Below, piece by piece: positions 1 to 5,984 of a DNA stretch of 40,056 bases; position 1 is the stretch's first letter, and each line of letters opens with the position of its first letter. Origin of the DNA: a virus. The position numbers and the translations under genes were made by a program. Under the pieces are notes generated by a model. It was not told the origin of the DNA. It did no database searches and saw nothing but the letters and a program-made list of their open reading frames with translations. The stretch spans positions 1 through 40,056 of IMG/VR virus record IMGVR_UViG_3300029953_000073. The stretch is one strand, 5' to 3'.

Positions 1-1
1 T

Positions 2-100
2 TTGTTCTTTAAGAAAATGGGATTAACATTACAAGATGTTAGTGAAGAGATAGTTCATCTTGAAAGTTTATTAAGTATGATCTCACAAAGGATCATCTAG
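2..100 (+). CDS. 3' end of a plus-strand gene entering from the left edge
   Basis: An open frame enters from the window edge and ends at TAG 98-100. The visible 32 residues end in MISQRII and are amphipathic (QDVSEEIVHLESLLSMIS), which would suit a helix or short coiled coil. Product not recognised. It faces the minus-strand fibre cluster and is followed by the palindromic hairpin at 114-140, so the two units converge on a shared terminator. Confidence 0.5.
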   Translation: MFFKKMGLTLQDVSEEIVHLESLLSMISQRII

Positions 101-113
101 ACAATATAGATAA

Positions 114-140
114 CAGAAGAGAGGCTTAGCCTCTCTTCTG
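114..140. terminator. Bidirectional hairpin terminator
   Basis: CAGAAGAGAGGC and its exact complement flank a TTA loop. It lies between the plus-strand gene ending at 100 and the minus-strand gene ending at 147, so it can serve both. There is no long T-run on either side. Confidence 0.75.
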
Positions 141-146
141 TTGTCA

Positions 147-521
147 TTACACTGTAGACCAGCTTGTACCATCAAATACACAAATAGCACTATCGCCATT
201 ATGTCTTAACAAAACACTATCTTGTTCATCGATCTTATTTCCATTACCACAAATTGTTATATTAAAGTACTGTGCTATATTTTTAGTATCTTTAATAAAA
301 TATACCGTATTTGTATCTGGAGTAGCAGGAAGATTGATTGTTACATTTTCTGGATTGTCATATCGAATACTGACGATAACAACATTTGATTGATAAATAC
401 CTAAGGTATAAACAGATCCTGATGTAAGACACGTAGTATAAACTGGATTTGTTTGTGAATTACCATATGCCAACATAAATGGTTTTATAGTTGCGATAAT
501 GTAGTCTTTTAAGTTGATCAT
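147..521 (-). CDS. Small tail-fibre tip-like protein
   Basis: A 124-residue protein with AGGAGA correctly spaced before its ATG. The C-terminal half (INLPAT, YFIKDTKNIAQYFNITICG, a glycine/asparagine turn, CVFDGTSWSTV) resembles the small beta domain seen at the tips of many phage fibres. The neighbouring 531-1040 protein has a matching arrangement, so the two look like paralogues. It is the last gene of the minus-strand fibre cluster and probably forms part of, or decorates, the receptor-binding tip. Family assignment is by eye; the molecular role is inferred. Confidence 0.6.
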   Translation of the reverse strand: MINLKDYIIATIKPFMLAYGNSQTNPVYTTCLTSGSVYTLGIYQSNVVIVSIRYDNPENVTINLPATPDTNTVYFIKDTKNIAQYFNITICGNGNKIDEQDSVLLRHNGDSAICVFDGTSWSTV

Positions 522-530
522 GTATTTCTC

Positions 531-1040
531 CTATTTATACCAGTAAGCATTGCTAGACGAACTATTACCAGAATCAAATGCATTTATATACCATACATCA
601 TTATACCCAAGAAGACTCATTTTATTGTTTTTTGCTAATACATATGTAGTATTATCATTGATAGAAAATGTATTGGTTGGTGCACAATTCAAGACAATAG
701 CATCTGTAGTCATATTTAAAAATTCAATATTGAAGTAATTTGTTAGTGAACTTATATCTGGTAGAACAATAAATTTAGTACCATTTAAAAGACATCTAGA
801 ATTATTGTTTGTATTGTCTACTTCTAATATCGGTATTGTTACTTCATCAACAACGAGCGATTGAGGAGCCCATAATGCAGTCTGAGCATCTCCAGATTGT
901 ATACATGTCCAAAATATACCACTATTTTTATCATAACAAATATCTGGAGGAGATCCATTAAACGATACTTCTCCAGCTAAAATACCATTAGGGTTTTTAG
1001 GTACTAAAAAACAAGTTACAGCAGATAGATCGCTTGACAT
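531..1040 (-). CDS. Small tail-fibre tip-like protein, paralogue of 147-521
   Basis: A 169-residue protein. The first 60 residues (SFNGSPPDICYDKNSGIFWT, then ALWAPQSLVVDE) look like a short beta module that describes a fibre segment in many phages. The rest (FIVLPDISSLTNYFNIEFLN ... YVLAKNNKMSLLGYNDVWYI) parallels the C-terminal half of the 147-521 protein. The start follows an AGGGGA ribosome site in the end of the upstream gene, only three bases away, so the genes are cotranscribed. Likely virion surface protein; no enzymatic motif seen. Confidence 0.6.
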   Translation of the reverse strand: MSSDLSAVTCFLVPKNPNGILAGEVSFNGSPPDICYDKNSGIFWTCIQSGDAQTALWAPQSLVVDEVTIPILEVDNTNNNSRCLLNGTKFIVLPDISSLTNYFNIEFLNMTTDAIVLNCAPTNTFSINDNTTYVLAKNNKMSLLGYNDVWYINAFDSGNSSSSNAYWYK

Positions 1041-1043
1041 GAA

Positions 1044-1679
1044 TTATGTATTCCCCTGATCTATAGTTGTATTAATAGCATCAAATGGCGCCATCAAATC
1101 TAACGTAACTAATTCATCAAAGTTGTTATTATTACATAATGTTTCTATCTGATTTGAAAGATCAAATTGTGTTTTATAAATTGTTTGAATACACTGATTA
1201 ATGAATGTGGTAATTGATGTTATATCTGAAACTTCTAGTGCTATACGACCACACCAATAGATGGGAGAAGCGATAGTACCATTTGTTAATTGAGATAATA
1301 GAGAATTCAAATCGTTATTTAGAATACTAATATTAACACCGTTATAAATAACAGATTTACTAAGTGCAGTATCTCTGTTTGCTTTAGCGATATTTGATAA
1401 TGTAGTTAATAGTTCAGTATAAGCTTTAGGTGTTGCCGTATATGTGATATCTGGACCATTTCTGTTTTCAACAACATCGTAATACGTAATATCAGGAAGA
1501 GTATCATGATAGTTAATATCAACAAATCCATTTAATGTTCTAAAATCAGGATTGGATATCATAGATCCATGATACTGAAATCCATTTAACGTAAAGAATG
1601 CGCCATCACTAAAGTATTCATTTAAAACAGGGTGATAATATTTTTCGGTATCTAAGAAACCTGTTGTCTGACTTGTCAT
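1044..1679 (-). CDS. DUF4376-like tail-fibre assembly protein
   Basis: A 211-residue protein. The C-terminal half (AYTELLTTLSNIAKANRDTA, VIYNGVNISILNNDLNSLL, ALEVSDITSITTFINQCIQT, IETLCNNNNFDELVTLDL) has the helical layout typical of DUF4376, which is found in phage tail-fibre assembly and fibre-associated proteins. The N-terminus carries two FRTLNGF/FFTLNGF-like segments, perhaps a small internal duplication. It lies between the polyglycine tip and the small tip proteins, where fibre chaperones are usually encoded. The family call is moderate; a role in trimerisation or attachment of the fibre is inference. Confidence 0.55.
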   Translation of the reverse strand: MTSQTTGFLDTEKYYHPVLNEYFSDGAFFTLNGFQYHGSMISNPDFRTLNGFVDINYHDTLPDITYYDVVENRNGPDITYTATPKAYTELLTTLSNIAKANRDTALSKSVIYNGVNISILNNDLNSLLSQLTNGTIASPIYWCGRIALEVSDITSITTFINQCIQTIYKTQFDLSNQIETLCNNNNFDELVTLDLMAPFDAINTTIDQGNT

Positions 1680-1715
1680 CTTTAGTTTTCCTTGTATGTG
1701 TTTGCTTTATTAAAA

Positions 1716-1910
1716 CTATTTAGTGAGACCTAAAATAAGCCCAGTTCCTGTTATGGTAGCATAACTTATGCCCACAATACAATTACCGGCAGCACCGCCA
1801 CCAGATCCAGAATTTCCAAGACCGTCGTCAGTACCACGAGATCCAGCCTGACCGAAATCGCTCCATCCGCCAGCTAAGACGCTTCCGCCTGCCGGCGTTG
1901 CTGAAGGCGA
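1716..1910 (-). pseudogene. Orphan C-terminal remnant of a polyglycine fibre tip
   Basis: An open stretch without a usable start reads GSPSATPAGGSVLAGGW, then SGSGGGAAGNCIVGISYATI, and ends GTGLILGLTK at TAG 1716-1718. This is the same kind of ending as the intact tip gene at 2048-2773, whose end reads ITGISNVTWIAKGTILGPTQ. The 5' part is GC-rich and the last 90 bases are AT-rich like the rest of the phage. It is best explained as the old C-terminus of a fibre tip, cut off when a new tip was recombined in. The upstream boundary is approximate (about 1880-1925). Confidence 0.6.
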
Positions 1911-2035
1911 GCCGACATTTCCGACAAGACTTCGGGATGAGCCAGGATGTAGTGGTGCACGGCGGCATCGAAGCCGTATTTGCCCAGCACCAGGCCCATC
2001 GATGCCGCTGCAATAAGGTGAAAACGTGATTTCAT
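1874..2035 (-). CDS. 53-residue ORF matching the N-terminus of a DsbA/ScsC-family protein
   Basis: The ORF starts MKSRFHLIAAASMGLVLGKY, a signal-peptide-like start with a positive N-terminus and a hydrophobic core. It continues GFDAAVHHYILAHPEVLSEM and SARLQQRRQAEAS, then stops. The FDAAV..YIL.HPEVL..M...LQQR pattern is what one sees between the signal peptide and the thioredoxin fold of bacterial DsbA/ScsC-type proteins. The thioredoxin domain and its CXXC are absent. GTAGGAGAAATTTGAAATG gives a good ribosome site, overlapping the stop of 2048-2773. The segment is far more GC-rich than neighbouring phage genes. Probably a captured bacterial fragment; whether it is translated or useful is unknown. 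Confidence 0.6.
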   Translation of the reverse strand: MKSRFHLIAAASMGLVLGKYGFDAAVHHYILAHPEVLSEMSARLQQRRQAEAS

Positions 2036-2047
2036 TTCAAATTTCTC

Positions 2048-2773
2048 CTACTGCGTCGGGCCAAGGATCGTGCCCTTAGCTATCCAAGTCACATTTGAAA
2101 TGCCGGTGATCGCATAACCGGGCGGGCCACCGTTCCCGCCGCCGTTGTATGATCCGACAGACCCGTTTTGGCCGTACGCACCGGGGGCTCCCCCAGCACC
2201 ACTGGAACCAGCACCAGAGGTGCCGCCGCCCTGAGCGCCGCCACCTACCGACAGGGTTCCTGAATTGCCGGCGCCGTTATATCCGTTTGACGGACTCCAT
2301 CCGGGAACTGCCCCTGCGCCGCCGCCACCGTTGCCGCCCCAGCCATAAGTCGTGTATTCACATCCGCCACCGCCACCACCACCACCGCCACTCTGGATCG
2401 TGCCTAAATTTGTGATTGTGATTTTCTGCAAGGTGGAAATGGCAGGGCCACCGCTGCCACCGCTACCGCCACCGCCATCACCACCACCGCCACCGCCGCC
2501 CTGGCCGCCGGCACCTACAATATAAGCACCAACCATTACATTAAGAGAAATATTAGAACTAGCAGGAAAACTATTGATAGTTAGTGCATACGTACTTGTT
2601 GATATCGATCCGATAATTGCAGATGAAGCAATATTTAATTTGACATTAATAGGATTTTTACCATTCCAACCATAATTAGTAGTAAGATCAGTATTTAATA
2701 CGTAATTATAAATAGTTCCAGATAAATTTATTACTACTGATTGTACAGAGCTGGCAGGATTGAGTATAAACAT
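2048..2773 (-). CDS. Polyglycine receptor-binding fibre tip
   Basis: A 241-residue protein. Residues 1-80 form a beta-rich attachment part, and VMVGAYIVGAGGQGGGGGGG opens the glycine-rich domain that runs almost to the end. It closes with a hydrophobic motif (ITGISNVTWIAKGTILGPTQ). Such domains pack as polyglycine-II helices and carry receptor specificity in known phage adhesins. The N-terminal coding part (2520-2773) is AT-rich like the phage, while the glycine-rich part (2048 to about 2515) is GC-rich, so the tip looks recently acquired. The ATG has no clear ribosome site of its own and starts two bases after the stop of a 16-residue ORF, suggesting coupled translation. Confidence 0.8.
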   Translation of the reverse strand: MFILNPASSVQSVVINLSGTIYNYVLNTDLTTNYGWNGKNPINVKLNIASSAIIGSISTSTYALTINSFPASSNISLNVMVGAYIVGAGGQGGGGGGGDGGGGSGGSGGPAISTLQKITITNLGTIQSGGGGGGGGGCEYTTYGWGGNGGGGAGAVPGWSPSNGYNGAGNSGTLSVGGGAQGGGTSGAGSSGAGGAPGAYGQNGSVGSYNGGGNGGPPGYAITGISNVTWIAKGTILGPTQ

Positions 2774-2775
2774 AG

Positions 2776-2826
2776 TTAATAAACTTTTTTGTTTGAATAG
2801 AATTCTAATCTATTTAAAATATACAT
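2776..2826 (-). CDS. 16-residue leader ORF coupled to the fibre tip
   Basis: ATG at 2826 follows a perfect AGGAGG with 7-base spacing. The product MYILNRLEFYSNKKVY ends at TAA, and the fibre-tip ATG follows after two bases (TAACTATG). Its start (MYILN) resembles that of the downstream protein (MFILN). It may be a leader that delivers ribosomes to the fibre gene, or the relic of an original N-terminus displaced by a frameshift. Confidence 0.45.
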   Translation of the reverse strand: MYILNRLEFYSNKKVY

Positions 2827-2849
2827 AATGATTCCTCCTAATAGAAATA

Positions 2850-2866
2850 CAGATCATATAATGGAT
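2850..2866 (-). promoter_or_regulatory. Putative late-type promoter (ATTATATGAT)
   Basis: On the minus strand the sequence reads ATCCATTATATGATCTG about 24 bases before the leader ORF of the fibre tip. It shares ATTATATGAT with the elements at 13341-13361 and 36335-36355. Late promoters of phiKZ-type phages centre on a TATG in AT-rich DNA, which fits. Confidence 0.45.
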
Positions 2867-2870
2867 TTAA

Positions 2871-2903
2871 AGATAGGAGAAGGCGCGATACCTTCTCCTA
2901 TCT
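2871..2903. terminator. Hairpin terminator
   Basis: AGATAGGAGAAGG pairs exactly with its complement across a CGCGATA loop. It lies just after the SPASM remnant (which ends at 2917 on the minus strand) and before the fibre-tip promoter. Confidence 0.75.
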
Positions 2904-2916
2904 CATATCAGTTGTC

Positions 2917-3437
2917 TTAAGAACCCCAGATATTCCGTCTATTTTCAGGAAGATTATCTCTATCAATATAAACAGGAATATATCCAGTTTTCATTTCAAA
3001 AGCAAGAACAAAAGGAACAATATAAGAAGTATAATTCATTTCACAATTTTGATCAAAGAGTTCACCGTATAACGACATACAAGAACCAGTACAAATACCA
3101 ACAACAGGACATGATTTACAATTATCTCTTTGAGACCAGTGAGTAATTGCATCTAATTTAACATTAGTAATATCAGTAATAGATCCACGTTGTGTGATTT
3201 TCCATTTAAAGCAATATCAAGACTGCTAGCATTAGGGCAAGAAATAATATTACCTGACATATCAACAGCTAAATAAAAAGCACTATTCATATTACAGAAA
3301 TTATAACTGGTTATCTGACTTTCATCAAATAGAACATATGTTTTATCTCTGATGAAACTAATGATATTGCCAAGATTAAAATTAGCATAACTTTTATCGT
3401 TTGTCCAATCGAGTGTTTTTTTGAGTATCTTAGTTAT
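2917..3437 (-). pseudogene. SPASM-domain fragment of a radical SAM maturase, N-terminus lost and one frameshift
   Basis: Read in one frame from 3437 and shifted once near 3198-3201, this encodes a complete SPASM domain. First comes C-x13-G-x4-C (FCNMNSAFYLAVDMSGNIIS, then C), next the diagnostic C-x2-C-x5-C-x3-C (CKSCPVVGICTGSC), and then a final Cys in FDQNCEMN; it ends RRNIWGS at TAA. SPASM domains bind auxiliary iron-sulfur clusters in radical SAM enzymes that modify peptides and proteins. The catalytic radical SAM domain with CX3CX2C is absent: TAA 3438-3440 precedes the frame and a terminator lies further up. One missing A in an AAAA run (minus strand) causes the frameshift, which could be real or a sequencing error. 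Most likely the relic of a maturase gene. Confidence 0.75.
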
Positions 3438-3489
3438 TTAAATTAGCAGCAATATTTACCATAGTAATTGTTCCTGTATTTTCTGCCAC
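3430..3489 (-). CDS. 19-residue ORF with strong ribosome site ahead of the SPASM fragment
   Basis: AGGAGA lies 8 bases before a GTG start; the product is MAENTGTITMVNIAANLNN, ending at TAA. It sits directly after the palindromic terminator at 3558-3597 and overlaps the open frame of the SPASM remnant. Two readings are possible. It could be a precursor peptide of the kind that radical SAM/SPASM enzymes modify. It could equally be the original start of the maturase gene, left behind after deletion of the catalytic domain. The excellent ribosome site shows only that something was translated here. Confidence 0.4.
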   Translation of the reverse strand: MAENTGTITMVNIAANLNN

Positions 3490-3557
3490 AGTATATGTCT
3501 CCTGTGTCTCTATGGTTGATACTATATATAATTTATTCTATACGATAAATTGTAAAA

Positions 3558-3597
3558 GTTAAGGATAGGATGAGCCTAGGCTCATCCTATCCTTAAC
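3558..3597. terminator. Perfect 40-bp palindrome, terminator
   Basis: GTTAAGGATAGGATGAGCCT is followed immediately by its exact reverse complement. It sits between the S74 fibre gene (ends 3611, minus) and the 19-residue ORF, so it probably ends fibre transcription. Confidence 0.75.
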
Positions 3598-3610
3598 CAC
3601 ATAAAATAAA

Positions 3611-4801
3611 TCATTTATTTTCTATAATTGACAATCGTCTATCTATATCTTTTATTGCTTCTACAATAATACCCATCATATTTCCATAAGCAACACTTAA
3701 TGTATCATTATTATTAATGACAACTTCTGGTAAAACCTTTTGAATATCCTGGGCAATAAGACCAGACTGGCGTTCTCCAGTATCTATACGAGTGTATGTA
3801 TATCCAGTCAATTGTTTAATCTTACTGATAGAATCCTCAATAACTTTTAAATCTTTCTTTAATTTAATATCAGAATATGCAGTAAGATTTGCCAGTGCCA
3901 CTAAGTTACCAGAAGTATCAATAGTCATTAGTGCATTTCCAGCATCGGTATTGTCCATAATTCTGAAATAGCCATTACTAGCATCAATAAATTTATCAGC
4001 CGGTGTTGTTCCAGTACCAACAACCCGAATAGAATTAAATGGAGTATTGGAATTTGCACTCACATTAGATGTATAATCTTCTAATGTAGTATTTAATACT
4101 GTCGTTGATACATATTCGGAAAGATCAATGTTTGCTAAAGCTGTAGCTAATGCAGTATTCGTTACATAGTTCTGTAAAGTTGCTGTTAGTATTTTATTTG
4201 TTACATAATCAGTTAAATATGTACTAATATTATCAGACATGACATAATCGCCAGCAGGGCTATATTCAGCCAATATTTTATTTAATGCATCTAAAGTGAC
4301 ATAATCCAATAATGTAGTATCAAGATCGGTGATTTTTTCATAACTATTTAAATCTTGTATAATCTGAGCAATACTGCTATCAACTGATTGTTCGAATGTA
4401 ACAAGTTCGTTTGTTAAATCTGATTGTCCAGTACCAACTGTCTGTGTAATCTCTGATAGAGCTGTTGTGATAGCAGCATTCACAAACCTGGTATTGGCAG
4501 CGCCAGATGAATTATTATCAGTAGCAAGATCTGGAACATTACAACTTTCTGTAAAGGTAGCATTGGTTGTATCGGCTTTCGAATTTAAAATATTGAAAAG
4601 ATTAATATAATCATTTATATTACATAATGTTTTTAAATTGGCATAAAGTGTAACACCATCACCTATTTTAATGATACCCGTGCTACTATCTATAGTAATT
4701 AGACCATATGGAATAGGAACTGATGTATTATTCCAATCTGCTTGTGTGGCATTTAATCTTTGAAAAATACCTTGAATAACTATGGGTGTTGACATAGACA
4801 T
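3611..4801 (-). CDS. Tail fibre with C-terminal S74 intramolecular chaperone
   Basis: A 396-residue protein starting after AGGAGA. Residues 5-70 (VIQGIFQRLNATQADWNNTS, then IPYGLITIDSSTGIIKIGDG) are the virion-attachment module shared with 4818-5861. The middle carries repeated YVT..L..AL units of a trimeric fibre shaft. From about residue 305 comes a Peptidase S74 domain: AYSDIKLKKDLKVIEDSISK, TGYTYTR, SGLIAQDIQKVLPE and a terminal helix IVEAIKDIDRRLSIIENK. S74 domains trimerise the fibre, then cut themselves off using a Ser in the YSD(I/R)..K..I motif; that Ser is present. The enzyme family is certain by motif; self-cleavage is expected but not shown. Confidence 0.9.
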   Translation of the reverse strand: MSMSTPIVIQGIFQRLNATQADWNNTSVPIPYGLITIDSSTGIIKIGDGVTLYANLKTLCNINDYINLFNILNSKADTTNATFTESCNVPDLATDNNSSGAANTRFVNAAITTALSEITQTVGTGQSDLTNELVTFEQSVDSSIAQIIQDLNSYEKITDLDTTLLDYVTLDALNKILAEYSPAGDYVMSDNISTYLTDYVTNKILTATLQNYVTNTALATALANIDLSEYVSTTVLNTTLEDYTSNVSANSNTPFNSIRVVGTGTTPADKFIDASNGYFRIMDNTDAGNALMTIDTSGNLVALANLTAYSDIKLKKDLKVIEDSISKIKQLTGYTYTRIDTGERQSGLIAQDIQKVLPEVVINNNDTLSVAYGNMMGIIVEAIKDIDRRLSIIENK

Positions 4802-4817
4802 ATACTTCTCCTATCTC

Positions 4818-5861
4818 TTAAACGAGTTCATTGATTGAAACACCAGTATTGACCAATAATTTATTAACAGAATCATAAGCAAATGACAAGACACATATTC
4901 CTGTTAATGTAGGAATAGATCCTTGAGGAAAGAATATGTTTGTAGACCAATTAGGACTATAACCATTTGAGTAAATCATTAACTGATATGTAGCATTTGG
5001 AACAGGATTACAAAATGCTATATTGCAGTTTCCTACTAATGTAACATTAGCACTCTGCCACATACTTAAATCCCAAGTTATATTTGATGAAAACTGTATA
5101 GGACCTCCGGCTGGAGCCTGTACGGCTTTCCAAGTGTTAGGTTTATCCAGTTTCGCAGTTTTTTCTAACTGACCATATATCTGTATTGCTGTTAAGTAAT
5201 TACTTAGAGTACTGGACAATGTATTTGTTGATACATAATTCTGTAATGCAGATGAAATAGAGTCATTCATAAAATCTGTTGTAGAATACTCACTTATTAT
5301 TGAATCGAAAGACGATATTGATAAATATTCTTGCAAAGTAGACGCCAATATAATGGATGTTACATAGTCAGTAAGAGTTTCGGCTAAGACTACATTTGTT
5401 ACATAATTATTTAAAGTATCTGTAAGATCGGCTGTTTTTACATAGTTTCCAATAGTACTAAGAAATATATTAGTTGTGACAAATGTATCTGCCGTACCAC
5501 TAATGGCTCCAGATAATTCATCATAGAGTGTTTGTAATGCAGCCGTTACCCATTTTGTATTTGCAGCATATAAACTATTATCTCCACTAGGAGGGGTAGG
5601 GACTTCAACACTGTTTTGAAAAATAGGATCTTTAATAGGAGCATATGATGAGACATCTCCCAATGCAATAAGGTCAGCAACAGTAATTATAACAGGAAGA
5701 TCTCCGTATAGGGAAGTACCATCGCCTAATTTTATATTTCCATCTGATGAAATAACAACAAGACCATAAGGAATAGCAACATTAACATTTGACCATGTTT
5801 GATCACTACTTGCTATTCTTTGTATTAATCCATTAATAGGAATAACATTTGGTTCTGTCAT
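4818..5861 (-). CDS. Tail fibre protein
   Basis: The ATG at 5861 (MTEPNVIPINGLIQR) is preferred over one 13 codons upstream because AGGAAGG lies 8 bases before it; this gives 347 residues. The N-terminus (INGLIQRIASSDQTWSNVNV, IPYGLVVISSDGNIKLGDGT) is the same attachment module as in 3611-4801. The middle has repeated NYVTN..L..TL shaft units. The C-terminal 100 residues (SSNITWDLSMWQSANVTLVG ... FAYDSVNKLLVNTGVSIN) form a beta-rich head without an S74 chaperone. It is the first gene of the minus-strand fibre unit, which diverges from the baseplate block at 5985. Confidence 0.8.
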   Translation of the reverse strand: MTEPNVIPINGLIQRIASSDQTWSNVNVAIPYGLVVISSDGNIKLGDGTSLYGDLPVIITVADLIALGDVSSYAPIKDPIFQNSVEVPTPPSGDNSLYAANTKWVTAALQTLYDELSGAISGTADTFVTTNIFLSTIGNYVKTADLTDTLNNYVTNVVLAETLTDYVTSIILASTLQEYLSISSFDSIISEYSTTDFMNDSISSALQNYVSTNTLSSTLSNYLTAIQIYGQLEKTAKLDKPNTWKAVQAPAGGPIQFSSNITWDLSMWQSANVTLVGNCNIAFCNPVPNATYQLMIYSNGYSPNWSTNIFFPQGSIPTLTGICVLSFAYDSVNKLLVNTGVSINELV

Positions 5862-5904
5862 AGAAAAATCCTTCCTTAATACAGGTAGAAAATTATTCAT
5901 ACTA

Positions 5905-5984
5905 TGGCTTAAAATACGTCATATATTTTATTATATAACTTTTAACATCCTATAGTAATTTTCTCAAATTATGGAGTTATTTAT
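5905..5984. promoter_or_regulatory. Divergent AT-rich promoter region
   Basis: This gap separates the minus-strand fibre unit from the plus-strand baseplate block and must carry promoters for both. On the minus strand AATATATGACG contains the TATG late core; on the plus strand TTTTATTATATAAC is the nearest candidate. Neither matches the shared elements well. Confidence 0.3.

Noticed and set aside
1828-2013. 61-residue minus-strand ORF with Trp/Arg-rich product
   Set aside because: It is another frame of the DsbA-like fragment, whose own frame has the ribosome site and recognisable sequence.
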